Source: Bog-473 sp963751335 (GTDB lineage Bacteria > Actinomycetota > Acidimicrobiia > Acidimicrobiales > RAAP-2). Taken from it: a DNA stretch of 64,000 nucleotides. The stretch covers positions 186,001 through 250,000 of the forward strand of contig CAVVUB010000008.1 in assembly GCA_963751335.1 (NCBI GenBank), written 5' to 3'. Every line of letters starts with the position of its first letter. Within the stretch, counting starts at the first letter, position 1. This document shows, piece by piece, positions 1 to 9,787 of the stretch. The notes under the pieces are model-generated. The model made no database searches, had not been told where the DNA came from, and worked only from the letters and a program-made list of their open reading frames with translations. The position numbers and the translations under genes are program-made.

Positions 1-263
1 GAATTTGCAATGCCGAGCCGAGTCATCAGTCCCTGAGTGCGTTGGCCGGCAACTCCAACAAGAATGCGTCGGGTGAAATCTTCCTCGGTTGCAGGATCCT
101 GCCCGATGATGAGTAGCCGGGCGCTGCCGTCAAGGCGTCCGCGATGGAAGATCGGTCCCCACTCGACTCGAAAGTCCGCAGCCGGGTAGACGTCGGCTCC
201 GGGGAAAGCGGCAACCAGGTCGGCGTAGGGCGTTGGATACCCTGGACAGAACTCGTGAGGCAT
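1..263 (-). CDS. Uracil-DNA glycosylase superfamily protein, 5' part only (runs off window)
   Basis: Reading the minus strand from an ATG at 263 gives an open frame of 87 codons with no stop before the window edge. The product begins MPHEFCPGYPTPYADL and contains LLIIGQDPA at about residues 56-64, followed by RRILVGVAGQRTQGLMTRLG. GQDP is the active-site motif A of the uracil-DNA glycosylase fold, and the following arginine/glutamine-rich stretch matches the UDG-family segment after motif A. It should excise uracil or related damaged bases from DNA. The start lies 10 bases downstream of the amidohydrolase stop on the same strand, so the two may be cotranscribed. The 3' two thirds, including the second active-site motif, lies outside the window, so the subfamily cannot be fixed. 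Confidence 0.72.
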   Translation of the reverse strand, partial: MPHEFCPGYPTPYADLVAAFPGADVYPAADFRVEWGPIFHRGRLDGSARLLIIGQDPATEEDFTRRILVGVAGQRTQGLMTRLGIAN

Positions 264-273
264 TCGAAGCGTC

Positions 274-2142
274 CTAACTTCTAGACAGCGAGGCTCTCGG
301 CTTCGCATGTCGGAGAGCGACAAGGCCGGACCGGACATCGGGGGGCAGGTTCATCTCTTTGTCGATGGTGTCATAGAACCCTGGGTTATCGACGGCGGTA
401 AGCGGGTCCAAGACCATCGCTGGCAGCGGACCGGCCACGGCGATCGCCTCTTGAACTGCTGCAAGCGTTCGGCTGTCGGGCAGGTTTGGGCCGGTGAACT
501 CTCCGTTGAGCGGCAGATGAGGTCGAGGACTCTGGTGGTTGTCAACCAATCCCTCGACGGCCAGACGGACCTGTCCGTCGGGTAGTGCAGATCGGGCGGC
601 AACAGCATCGGGCGTCGTGTGCTCGTCTGGCAATTCCTGGAGCGCTTTGGTCAAACGGCGAATCGCCTCGCCTGCGGATACGTCTTCGACCTGCGGATCT
701 GCCGCGGCCTCGCCGAGGTTGAGCATCCGATTCCGTCCTCCAATCCGGATCGGCTCTAAGCCGGTCGTGACGCCGAGGCTGGTCATGAGCGTCGAGGTGC
801 CGACGCGGGGAACACCGTCGATCATGACGAGCTCGAGGTCGGCCTCGGTGGCGTCGATCAAATGGCTGTAAGGGTCACCGTCCCGCGAGGTCACCACAAG
901 GAGGTCGGCCCGCTTACCCGGCAATTGTTTGCCACTGGCATCAGCACGGGGTCCCTCGAGACTGCCGAGGGCACGGTCCCACCCAAGCATGGCGGCAGGT
1001 GTACAGGTCGCCATCGCCACGAGATCACCATCCGACAGATCCGGGGCGTTCGCAGCTGCAAGGGCTAACCGCGCTACTTTCAACTCGCCGAGCAGATTCT
1101 TGCTGCCGGACGGAGCCCAATCGGAACCAAGCGCAACAGGCACGTCATGAGCGATCGCCGCACCAACATTCGCAGTCTTCCCGTACAAGAGCAGATTCGA
1201 AAGCGGCGACCACACCATGCTTCCACCGTGCGAACCAAAGATTCCAAAATCGCTTTCGCGCAATGCAACGCAGTGGATACCGATCAGGTTTTTGGTAATC
1301 GCCCAAGAGCCGTCCTTGAGATCTAGCGCCTCAAACGCCTTCAGCGCGGCCGGGTCATCACCTTCAGCAAGGTGCAGGATCATCTTCTTGCCGGCTGAGA
1401 TCTCTTGGAGAAACTTCGCACCGTCACTCGCAACAACGTCTGGCACGTGCGTCGCTGCTGCCGGCAACGCCGGGTCATTGCCGGTGTTCTCTACGTTGCG
1501 GACCAGTCCTCGGAAGTGGGTCACGCTGACCTTGCTGTTGGCGAGCGTCACTCCCTGACTCGTCGTCGTACCAGCAAGAAGACATCGCAGTTCGACATAG
1601 CGGACGATTGCCGCCACTAGCGACGGGTCACTGCCGATGGCATGCATCGGTCCCGTGATCAGTCGGTGGTAGTCCGGATTTTGTTCCGAGTCTGACCATT
1701 GACCGCGGTTGCCATACAGTTTCGGAACCTGCCACAACGCCAGTACGTCGTAGGGCAAATGGTTGTGCAACTCGATCAGACCTGGGTAGATCGTTCCCTT
1801 CGTATCGACTACCCGGACGGTGCCGAAGCCAGCCGGGGGATCCGCACCCGCAGGCTGAACGGCAACAATCGACCCATTTTGTCCATAAACCACTCCGGTC
1901 GGCAGCACAGTGCGGTGTTTGTCCATCGTTACTACCCGCCCCGACAACGCGAACGCCGGACCGGCGGCAGGATCTAAGGGTACTGTGCTTTCGCCATGAT
2001 GACCCCCGTTCGTATCGCCATGGATTTGACCACATTCAGAGCGATTTGTCGACGTGTCTGGTCCACCAACTTGAAGTCTCTTGCAAGCGAATAAGTACGT
2101 ACCTGGAATTGGACCTGACGCCTGGTTCCATGGCGAGGCCAA
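274..2142 (-). CDS. Metal-dependent amidohydrolase (chlorohydrolase/deaminase-like)
   Basis: A 622-residue protein of the amidohydrolase superfamily. The metal-binding HxH lies in GLIELHNHLPYD (about residues 115-127). Further ligand candidates are the histidines in MILHLAEGDD and LIGIHCVAL and the aspartate in VALGSDWAPSG, all in the expected order for a TIM-barrel hydrolase acting on a C-N or C-Cl bond. The C-terminal region ADLLVV...VMIDGVPRVG is the usual second beta-sandwich segment. About 140 residues after it are not recognised. The family normally has about 400-470 residues, so both ends look extended. The ATG at 2142 is the only ordinary start codon in frame before residue 72, but no clear Shine-Dalgarno precedes it and the first 55 residues are unremarkable. 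The substrate cannot be predicted. Confidence 0.8.
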   Translation of the reverse strand: MASPWNQASGPIPGTYLFACKRLQVGGPDTSTNRSECGQIHGDTNGGHHGESTVPLDPAAGPAFALSGRVVTMDKHRTVLPTGVVYGQNGSIVAVQPAGADPPAGFGTVRVVDTKGTIYPGLIELHNHLPYDVLALWQVPKLYGNRGQWSDSEQNPDYHRLITGPMHAIGSDPSLVAAIVRYVELRCLLAGTTTSQGVTLANSKVSVTHFRGLVRNVENTGNDPALPAAATHVPDVVASDGAKFLQEISAGKKMILHLAEGDDPAALKAFEALDLKDGSWAITKNLIGIHCVALRESDFGIFGSHGGSMVWSPLSNLLLYGKTANVGAAIAHDVPVALGSDWAPSGSKNLLGELKVARLALAAANAPDLSDGDLVAMATCTPAAMLGWDRALGSLEGPRADASGKQLPGKRADLLVVTSRDGDPYSHLIDATEADLELVMIDGVPRVGTSTLMTSLGVTTGLEPIRIGGRNRMLNLGEAAADPQVEDVSAGEAIRRLTKALQELPDEHTTPDAVAARSALPDGQVRLAVEGLVDNHQSPRPHLPLNGEFTGPNLPDSRTLAAVQEAIAVAGPLPAMVLDPLTAVDNPGFYDTIDKEMNLPPDVRSGLVALRHAKPRASLSRS

Positions 2143-2874
2143 AATGCACTGAACGCAGTCGATCCAGGGTTCGACAAATTCGGCTGGAACTCATTCGACC
2201 ATCGGATAGCGGGACCGCATGCGCCGATCCTGCTAGAGAGCTGAGATTCCACCAGCCTGCTGTTTGCGGAGGCGGCTCGACAGGAAAGGCTGATGGAACC
2301 GGCGCGCTTGAACCGTGGAACAGCTCGGAGATTGGGTTTCACGCGCGGCGTCGGTGTTTTGACGGCGCAAATCCTTGTGTCGGCTTGGGTTTATTCATCC
2401 GCTCGAGAACCGTTTGTTGCCGGTCCCGACAACCGTGTTGCATCGCGTCCCAAGTCGTTTCGGCGGCGACCACCCACGCTCATCCTCATTCGCACCTGCG
2501 GATTCGAGAGGCGGTGCAAAAGGCAGAACACAGGTTACAACGCCTTGAACTGGACCTTTAGTCCCAAGGTGCCGGATCGGGACCCTGTCGGCCTACCAAT
2601 GTCAAAGTCCATTTCTGACTCAGAAAAGCTCTGATAGCGCAGTGTCACGTCAATGACACCGGGAGTGTCGTGGCGCCGACAGACATCCAGACAGCGACGT
2701 TCATGCTGGTCATATGAGCGATCAAGGGGTCGCCGAGAGACAGAAGGAGCCAGCGATGCAGCTCAACAACGCCATTGTGAGCATGACGGCACCGCAAAAC
2801 GGACGACCTTCTGATCCAAATCGGAGACGACATTTGCTTACTCCGGCTCCAGCCTGACTGCCGTTTTTGAACAG
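2143..2874. other. No gene recognised
   Basis: About 730 bases without a convincing gene. Short open frames occur on both strands, but none shows a recognisable domain, a good ribosome site or a composition like the neighbouring genes. It lies upstream of a broken gene and probably belongs to the same decaying accessory stretch. Confidence 0.5.
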
Positions 2875-3216
2875 ATGCGTACTTACTTTGAGATCGATGA
2901 AATACGGCTCGGCACGCACGGTACTACTCGCTTCCCTTCTGTTTTCGAAATCGACCGAGGCGAAGTCCGGCCCTCCGTTCATGAGTCTCGTGTCGGTGAT
3001 GACGGTGAGCGGTTCGACGCTAACTGGGCGACGATCGTTGCCCAGGACCGGTCTCCACCCGAGCAACCGCGCTACATTTTTTTCACGAAGGTGATTCGGG
3101 TGGTTCAAGAACTCTACGGGCGCCGAGTAGCGACTGAGAATGCTTGCTTCCCGATAGAGGCAATCACGACTGAGGTCGCCGTAGCTCCACGCCCTGGACT
3201 CGGAGGAACAGCATGA
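2875..3216 (+). CDS. Hypothetical protein, coupled to the next (broken) gene
   Basis: A 113-residue open frame starting ATG and ending in a TGA that overlaps the ATG of the next gene (ATGA at 3213-3216), the arrangement expected of translational coupling. The product is soluble-looking, with a charged beginning (MRTYFEIDEIRLGT) and a mixed hydrophobic segment RYIFFTKVIRVVQELYG. No family is recognised. An overlapping 175-residue frame on the other strand looks less protein-like. It may be the 3' end of a longer decayed gene, because the following gene is itself disrupted. Confidence 0.35.
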   Translation: MRTYFEIDEIRLGTHGTTRFPSVFEIDRGEVRPSVHESRVGDDGERFDANWATIVAQDRSPPEQPRYIFFTKVIRVVQELYGRRVATENACFPIEAITTEVAVAPRPGLGGTA

Positions 3217-5256
3217 ATACGTTCCACGTATGGCTAGTAGTCGTGACAACCTCAGTGCTGCTGGGCTTCGTCGGTTATCACTTCACTGTACGCACGCTTC
3301 GGATTTTCACCGCCGCCCTGGGGACGGTCGTGGTTGTGCTCGTGACCCGATATGGCGTGGCCCACCACCGGGTCTCCGCGCCCACCGACCTCGTGAACTC
3401 ATTCACACGAGGTTTCGGTGATCTCAGCGTCGCCTTCTTCGGCTCTGTCGACTCGCCATTTAACGGCGGGCCGATTCGGATGGCTCATTGTATGTGGCGT
3501 CCTCGTCTTCGGGTACCGTGAACTTGAGGTTTGGGCGATGCATTGGCAGCCTCCCACCGTCGATACTTCGACCCTTAAAATCAGAGCCACTCAGGCGGGT
3601 GGCGCACCCGGTGAATCCTCGCTCGATCTGCAGCGCCATGACGACCTCGTCCGCGAACTCAAGTTCCGGCTACCTGCGGTCGAGGTGCGAGCTCCCGCGA
3701 TCCTTCCAGGGGGCACCAGGGCGAGTGGGCTTGCGTCAATCGCCGAGCATTCCGGAGTCGCCCTCAGCGGCCTTGCCAGTGCAATCGTCGAGTTTTTGGG
3801 GATGATCTGGCCGAACCCACGCCGGTACCAGGTTCATGTCTGGATTGAGCCCCAAGGCAACAAGAAGAAAGCAAGTCCTTGCACGAGAGTGACGGTCGAC
3901 CTCGAAGACCGTCGAACTGGAGAAACAATCGCTACACAAACGTTGTCGGCTTCGGCCTTCGAGGATGCCGCCGAAGTGGTAGCCGGCTATGTTGCTTGGA
4001 GCATCTTCAAAGACGATCCTGCAACGCCATCCTGGTGCTATGGCGCTGTCGACGGCGAGGACATCGCTGCCCTGCTCCTTACCAGGCAGCGGCGGGTTGA
4101 CCTTTCTTCAGGGTGCAAACTCGAGAGTGTCCGGCGGAATCAAATTGGAACTCTAGAAAAGTGCCGGCTTGTGTCTGGTGTCTCGAGATACGAGCTCGCC
4201 CAGCTTTTCGATCTTGAAAAAGATCATGTGAAGGCCCTATGGCTTCACGCCAAAAACCGCGAGCAGTATCCCCGTTTCTTTCGTGGGCGTTACCGGCTCG
4301 CCATGTCGCTCGAAATGGTCGCTGATCGGCATTTCTCAGAATTGCGGCATTTCTAGAATTGCGATCGGACCCTGTTAAAACGCAAAAGCTTCGTGAGACC
4401 CTATGCATCCTCGAACGTTGCGAGGAAACCTTGGGGCCTAATCGCTACTGATGAGTTTTTGCACAGCGCCTATTCGACAGTTTGGTCTCCGAGAAGTCCG
4501 TAAACGAACACGAACTCCACGATCTAAGGGTCGCCCTCCTGGGGATGGCCCAGAAGGAACTACGGGAGATCCGAAAGCATTTGGTGCTTTGGAGGGTGCT
4601 CTGGGCGTCACTCCGGCACCGAGATGAGCGGGCGATATGGAGCCCGTTCCTCGGGCTGACCGAACGACAGCGCTTTCATGATGGGGCGCGATTGGCCGAA
4701 CTGTACATAACAGTTCGCGGTTGCATAGCGGACCGTGAGAAGCCCATCGGGTCCAATGCGAGCGGCCTTGAGCACGGTGAGAAATGTAATACGAGAAGAG
4801 CCCTTCGTATTGTGGCCGCGGTAGCAGGTCAGCCGCCTGATGAGATCAAGTCCCTCCTTCCAAACGGCAAGGAAATGAACAAACTGATCCTGGCCTATCA
4901 GAGCGGGCTGTCGTCAATCGTTCGCTTGCCTCCATTCCGAAAGTCGGCGTCAGCGGCCCGAAGAAGGAGACGCGAACACGTATCGAGAACGCGCTGGTTC
5001 CCCGGGCAACGTCGAACACCGTCCTGGCAGGCGGCATATAACACGGCATGCCTGTACGGAGCCGCATATGAGCAGCATTGCACCAAGGTGGGGCGTGCGG
5101 AGTATGAGAGTATCGCCGGATCTGGCGGTAATCAGTCTGAGGCGAGCCATTACTCCCCAAGACTCCGAGATGCAGCGGCCATCGGACTGGATCGAGGTTG
5201 ATCCCGCTTTCGCTAAGTTGAACAAGTCACCTGAATTTCACAAGGTTCCTACATGA
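3213..5256 (+). pseudogene. Broken gene for a membrane-anchored protein with a C-terminal repeat-like region
   Basis: Four pieces in different frames read as one protein of about 670 residues. Frame 1 (3213 to about 3470) has two hydrophobic helices, about residues 4-22 and 29-47. An extra G in the run at 3468-3470 shifts the frame; removing it gives continuous NGGRFGWLIVCGVLVFGYRE, a third membrane helix. The second piece runs to a stop at 4354-4356. That stop is caused by an imperfect 17-18 bp tandem duplication at about 4328-4362; deleting one copy restores ADRHFSELRSDPVKTQKL. Two consecutive TGA codons follow at 4449-4454. A last shift near 5090-5120 leads to VISLRRAITPQDSEMQRPSD, ending at 5256. 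The soluble part has WQAAYNTACLYGAAYE, reminiscent of tetratricopeptide-type helices. I do not recognise the family. At least four lesions make it a probable pseudogene. Confidence 0.7.
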
Positions 5257-5275
5257 TCAGAAAAAGACGGATTAT

Positions 5276-5695
5276 CCCGCACTCGAGGTACGGGGAAGGC
5301 CGACCGAAGATCTCGTCCTGAGCGATGACGAGCGAGAGACCCTTGAGCGTTGGGCGAGACGGTCCAACAGCGCGGAATTGGCGCTGCCGTGCCGGATCGT
5401 GCTCGAGTGCGCGAAAGGCCAGACCAACACGATAGTGGCTGCGCGTCTCCATCTCAGCCGTGCCACGGTGGGTAAGTGGCGCCAGCGCTTCGTCGAGCAG
5501 CGCCTCGAAGGTCTTCACGACGGGCCCCGACCTGGGGTGCCGCGTTCGGTGCGCGATGAAGACGTCGGAGGGGTCGTGGTGAAGACCCTCGAAGAGGCGC
5601 CCGCGACGCCTCCTATTGGTCGATTCGCTCCATGGCTTAGGCGACGAGAATCAGCCGTTCGAGCGTGAAGCGGATTTGGCAGGCCTTCGGTCAAC
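5276..5695 (+). mobile_element. IS630-family transposase remnant
   Basis: The frame beginning near 5276 encodes VRGRPTEDLVLSDDERETLE and then IVAARLHLSRATVGKWRQRF, the N-terminal helix-turn-helix of IS630/Tc1-type transposases, followed by LEGLHDGPRPGVPRSV. At about 5612 the frame is lost. The adjacent frame continues with YWSIRSMA, a stop at 5637, then ATRISRSSVKRIWQAFG, the second helix-turn-helix. All similarity stops near 5695, so the whole DDE catalytic domain is missing. No terminal inverted repeats were found. This is an inactive fragment directly downstream of the broken membrane-protein gene. Confidence 0.8.
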
Positions 5696-6148
5696 GATGG
5701 AGATCGGCAACGTAATTGAACTCTTGAGTATTTGTCTTTTAGAGTCGTTGACCTCGGTGTCAATTGCTCTTGACCCGGATCGTGAGATGCTGTTTCGGCT
5801 TTCTTCTAACCGCCGAGATGCTGTTGTAATTCCGTGGCCATTCCTTCATGATGCGAACGGGAGGGAGTTGACGATGCGTTTCGATGTGCCAGCAAATCGT
5901 CAGAGAAGTGCCATGTTTTGTGTTCACCAAAGAAGCAGATTTAAAAACCTCTTGCCGCGGAACCAGCGGCGAAATGACACGTGGCAACGCGGAAGTATTC
6001 CTTGCACTTAATGGCCTATTCTAGGTGAGGGGCGCGAATCCAGGCGCCCACGAGCTGAACCGCAGTGCTGAACGGTCACCGACCTTCCTTGAGTCGACAC
6101 ACAGTCGAGTGCAAAGAAGAGTGACAACAATCCTAAAACGAGGTGAAC
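5696..6148. other. No gene recognised; visibly lower GC
   Basis: About 450 bases that read clearly more AT-rich than the rest of the window. An open frame continues here from the transposase fragment but shows no recognisable domain. The final bases contain the ribosome site of the next gene (GAGG five bases before the ATG at 6149). Confidence 0.5.
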
Positions 6149-7097
6149 ATGACAAACACCCTTCCACACAGCGATCTCGATCTTTCAGAGATCCCCGATG
6201 CACTCCGAGTGGGCGGATCTTCTGGGCCCTTGCTCGGTATGCACGGAGGAATCGAGAACTTCCCCGGCACTTGGACCGGACGCGGCTTCAACTTGATCTG
6301 GCGTCCTCACTTTCCTTCATCGGACGACCACTTTCTCCAGCTCAACTTGACCTCGGAGACCATCCAGTTCAATGGGGTGGGCGGTCCAGTACCCAACCGC
6401 GGTCTCAACGAACCGGACATTGCCATATCCGCGATCCGGTACCTGCAGCAGATCCACGATGCTAACTTCCCGATTCCGGTAGGGGGTGGTGGACTTCACG
6501 TCGAGCCCGGCTTCTGGTTGAGCGTTCCCGCCAACCCAGAGACGGCTGGGGTGGCATCACTCGTCCGAGCAGCCTCGATACCGCATGGAACAACGATCCT
6601 CATACAGGGAGCGGCTGTCTCTCAACTGCCACCAGTCATCCCAGCGGTGAGTACCGTCCCGTTTCAGACCGGTGGTACGCAACAGTTCCCGTTCCCCAAC
6701 GAGTCGATAATTCAGCAACCCATCGAGCTTCCGCACGACGCCACTGCCGGCGGGCATCACTCAGGCGCTCGTGGACAATCCGAATGTGCTGTTGACCGAC
6801 GACAATCAAGCGGCCGCAAGTCAGGGATTTCAGATTATTGATTCGGTCGAGATCAGTGTGAGTGCCAGTGGGCTGACTCAAGCGGGTCAGGCTGCGTTGG
6901 TTGCTATTGGAAATATTCCGTTCTTGATTCCGAATGCTGACGTAGCTGACGTTTCGGCAACGTTCTGGCTTGAGCGCGTTCGAAACCCAGCCGGTGCAAA
7001 GTTTCTTCAGCTGCAGTACTCGCAATCCGTCCTGCTCAACTTCAACGGCTTGAGTTGGCCACATGTCACAGTGGGAACGTTGGTCAAGTCCGTCTAG
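6149..7097 (+). CDS. Heme-binding-type beta protein, interrupted by one frameshift
   Basis: The ATG at 6149 has GAGG at 6140-6143, and the protein has FPGTWTGRGFNLIWRPHF near residue 36, FLQLNLTSETIQFN, PVPNRGLNEPDIAISAIRYL, HVEPGFWLSVPA and IPHGTTILIQG. This matches a bacterial family often annotated as heme-binding, with a nitrobindin-like layout. The identification rests on remembered motifs. The first frame runs into unrelated sequence after about 6750. Removing one G from the GGG at 6749-6751 gives continuous TAGITQALVDNPNVLLTDD and a protein of 315 residues ending LSWPHVTVGTLVKSV at 7097. The repaired protein is colinear with the family throughout, so a sequencing indel or a very recent mutation is likely. 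No signal peptide or membrane helix is visible. Confidence 0.7.
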
Positions 7098-7416
7098 TTC
7101 TGACGAATATCCTGCGACGATGTCTTAGATTAGGGCTCAGCGATTGCGCAATAAGTCCAACGGTGAGCCCTTACGCGCTGTGGTGTATGCGCTGGCCAAG
7201 GACCGGCATCGAGGCCGACAATCCGTGACCGTGCTTCGGCCGGCACGGCTCGTGTGGCTCATGTGCGCTTGTGCTTCCGCCATTCAGCCGGCCCAGGACG
7301 ACCGGGACTGGAAAGGCTGGGTGCCCCATCCGGCGCACGGCGTTGCAAGCTCGCGCCGGTTGTTTCAACAGCGATCACGGAATACGCTTGCGAGGGCGAT
7401 GAGCGGAGGAGGAACG
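7098..7416. other. No gene recognised
   Basis: About 320 bases between two genes on the same strand. An open frame in phase with the next gene covers most of it, but the strong ribosome site just before 7417 argues that translation starts there. No hairpin followed by T residues was found. Confidence 0.45.
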
Positions 7417-7908
7417 ATGCCCCCAGTAACCATTTCGGAAGGCTCCGAGGGCCCCGTTGTCAGTTGGGCGCAATACCTTCTGGTCCGGCGTACGTTGAGT
7501 TACAACCAAATCGACGGCATCTTCGGACCGGTTACCAAGACGGCGGTCGAAGAGTTTCAGGGATCAAATGGACTCAGTGTCGACGGGATCGTCGGACCGA
7601 TCACGTGGGGAGCACTCGGAGGCGATGGCCCCGAGCCGCCTACCCTCTCCCAGGGCTCCACTGGACCAGTGGTCGGGCAACTCCAGACCGCACTCAACGA
7701 GGGACGAGGCGATTTCACTCCGAGCTCCAACCCGGAACTCGCCGTCGACAGCGATTTCGGACCCGTAACGGCCACCGCCGTCAAAGGCGCACAACAACAG
7801 GGTGGAATCGCAGTTGATGGCGTAGTGGGACTCCAGACGTGGGCATTGCCGGTACATGCCGCCGGGCAGGTTCTTGCTGACTTGTGTGGAGTGAAAGGAC
7901 CGGGCTGA
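7417..7908 (+). CDS. Peptidoglycan-binding protein with two PG_binding_1 domains
   Basis: The ATG at 7417 is preceded by GGAGGAGG at 7406-7413, so the longer upstream open frame is not used. The 163-residue product consists of two peptidoglycan-binding type 1 domains. The first (about residues 3-70) reads SEGSEGPVVSWAQYLL...GIFGPVTKTAVEEFQ...VDGIVGPITWGAL. The second (about 73-150) reads SQGSTGPVVGQLQTAL...DFGPVTATAVKGAQQ...VDGVVGLQTW. These small three-helix modules bind the cell wall, usually to position an attached enzyme, but no catalytic domain or signal peptide is present. It could act with another product or be a trimmed remnant. Confidence 0.75.
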   Translation: MPPVTISEGSEGPVVSWAQYLLVRRTLSYNQIDGIFGPVTKTAVEEFQGSNGLSVDGIVGPITWGALGGDGPEPPTLSQGSTGPVVGQLQTALNEGRGDFTPSSNPELAVDSDFGPVTATAVKGAQQQGGIAVDGVVGLQTWALPVHAAGQVLADLCGVKGPG

Positions 7909-8279
7909 GTTTCGGATGATGACGAGCTCGTCTGATGATATTGCGCTCAGCTGGCTCGGCGGACTAGCGGCTCACCGAGGGGGCCTTAACCACGGAACGT
8001 GGAAAGACCGCCTGCCTCTATCGAGGTGCCAGTTCGGACCGTGAGCGGACGATCGGGTTGCACGAATGGAGCGACGACGCTTTGGCAGTCGATGCACGAT
8101 TTCGTTGAGGAGCCAGATCGAGGTACTCAGAGAACATCGATTCGAAACAAACGCCAAGTGTTAAACGGCGGCCTCGCAAGTAACAAGCTTGCCCCGCACA
8201 TCGCCTCGTGTTCGGACCGAAGGCGGATCGACCCTGGAGACTTGGGTCACCGATTCGTGAGTCAGGTGGAAGGTCTTGA
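7909..8279. other. No gene recognised; convergent intergenic region
   Basis: About 370 bases between the convergent peptidoglycan-binding and carboxyltransferase genes. Only short, unlikely open frames are present and no clear terminator hairpin was found. Confidence 0.5.
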
Positions 8280-9785
8280 TTACGGCATGATTCCTATCGA
8301 CCTGGGTACACGGGAGGCGCTGTTGCGCCCTTCGGCCACAGTCAGGCCGGCGAGCAACGCATTCCGAAGTTCCCGGGGATCGATCACGTCGTCGTAGGCC
8401 AGCCGAGCACCGGCGTTCACTGAGGCCCGGGATTGTTCGGCGGCAATCCGAGCTCGCTCTTCGGGGTCAGCGATAGCGCTCGCTTCAGATGACGCTGGCA
8501 GCGCGCCGAGAGTGATCGAAGGGAAGGCCAGCGACATCGTCTGGCCGTCAAAAGGGTTCATGGCCATGATCGTCGACCCGAAACCGAACGCCTTGCGCAG
8601 CGTGACGTGCAGCTTCGGTACCCGCAGTCGGTGCTGCATGGCGAACATCCTTGCGGCGTGCCGCAGAATCCCCTGTTTCTCGGCCAGAGTGCCGGCCAGT
8701 ACCCCGGGGTTGTCGGCGAGGAAAATGCAGGGCACTCCGAATGCACCGACGACGTCGAGGAAATGGGCTGCCTTGTCCGCCGCCGCGCTGTCGATCGTGC
8801 CCGCCAGCACGCCGGGGTTGTTGGCAATGATGGCGACGCTCCGGCCGCCGAGGTGTGCGAGCGCGCAGACAATGGAGGCGCCATAGGTCGGCTGCACCTC
8901 CAGCACCTCGCCGTCGTCGACCAATTGTTTGAGGATCGGTTGGATTTGATACGGCCGGCGGGAGTCGGGAGGAATCAGCCCGAGTATGTCGAGTACCCGC
9001 TCACCGGTATCTGGCCCGTTGCGACGGGGCGGAGGTTCCCAAGCATTCAATGGGAAGTGGTGGAGGTAGCGGCGGGCAAGGGCGATGGCGGCGAGGTCGT
9101 CGCTCACGACGTTGTGAACCACGCCGGATGTCCGCACGGCGACTTCGGGTCCTCCGAGTACTTCCTTTGTCACGTTCTCACCGGTGGCGGACCGCACCAG
9201 TGGGGGGCCAGCGGCGAAAATCGACGCGGATTCGGTCATGACGACAAAGTCGCACAACGGCGCTGTGAGCGCGCCGTGCCCCGCCGAGGCTCCGAGGACG
9301 AGGCACACCATGGGCACGATGCCGGATAGTTCCGTGAGGCCCATCAGATCACCCGGGCGGCGACCCATTGGCGCCTCGGTGACCCGGTGACCGGCTCCTT
9401 CGAGCATCATCACCAGGGGCACCCGCTCTTGCGCGGCCAGCTGGCACAACCGGTACCGCTTGTCGGAGGCCGCGCTGCCGATCGAGCCGCCGAGCACGGT
9501 GACGTCTTCGGCGCCAGCGAGCGCCGGGCGACCGTCGATGCGGCCCGAACCAGCTACGAGGGCGTCCCCGGGCACTGCCGGATTCTCCGTGGTCCCGACG
9601 AGGTTGCCGATCTCGAAAAACGAACCGGGATCGAAGAGTTCGGAGAGGCGTTCCCGTGCATTGAGGCGGCCCCGCTGATGCTGTCGGACGAGCCGATCCG
9701 AACCGCCCATCTCGTAGCTTTGCTGCTTCCGGCGCTCGATCTCCTCCAACGCAGGACCCCACCCGTGCAAATCGTCGTCTAACAC
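8280..9785 (-). CDS. Acyl-CoA carboxylase, carboxyltransferase (beta) subunit
   Basis: A carboxyltransferase of the AccD/PccB family, which moves carboxyl from biotin to an acyl-CoA. The N-terminal half has RLNARERLSELFDPGSFFEIG and the oxyanion region VTVLGGSIGSAASDK. The C-terminal half has IANNPGVLAGTIDSAAADKA and FLADNPGVLAGTLAEKQG, followed by KAFGFGSTIMAMNPFDG. The GTG start at 9785 is chosen because GGGAGGA precedes it closely; the open frame extends 32 codons further upstream without support. Length is 501 residues, usual for the family. It lies two bases after the MarR gene and is probably cotranscribed and controlled by it. No biotin carboxylase or biotin carrier gene lies nearby, so partners must be encoded elsewhere. 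Substrate unknown. Confidence 0.85.
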   Translation of the reverse strand: MLDDDLHGWGPALEEIERRKQQSYEMGGSDRLVRQHQRGRLNARERLSELFDPGSFFEIGNLVGTTENPAVPGDALVAGSGRIDGRPALAGAEDVTVLGGSIGSAASDKRYRLCQLAAQERVPLVMMLEGAGHRVTEAPMGRRPGDLMGLTELSGIVPMVCLVLGASAGHGALTAPLCDFVVMTESASIFAAGPPLVRSATGENVTKEVLGGPEVAVRTSGVVHNVVSDDLAAIALARRYLHHFPLNAWEPPPRRNGPDTGERVLDILGLIPPDSRRPYQIQPILKQLVDDGEVLEVQPTYGASIVCALAHLGGRSVAIIANNPGVLAGTIDSAAADKAAHFLDVVGAFGVPCIFLADNPGVLAGTLAEKQGILRHAARMFAMQHRLRVPKLHVTLRKAFGFGSTIMAMNPFDGQTMSLAFPSITLGALPASSEASAIADPEERARIAAEQSRASVNAGARLAYDDVIDPRELRNALLAGLTVAEGRNSASRVPRSIGIMP

Positions 9786-9787
9786 TT

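Noticed and set aside
2722..3249. Minus-strand frame of 175 codons
   Set aside because: Overlaps a plus-strand frame that is coupled to the next gene by ATGA; no domain and no ribosome site.
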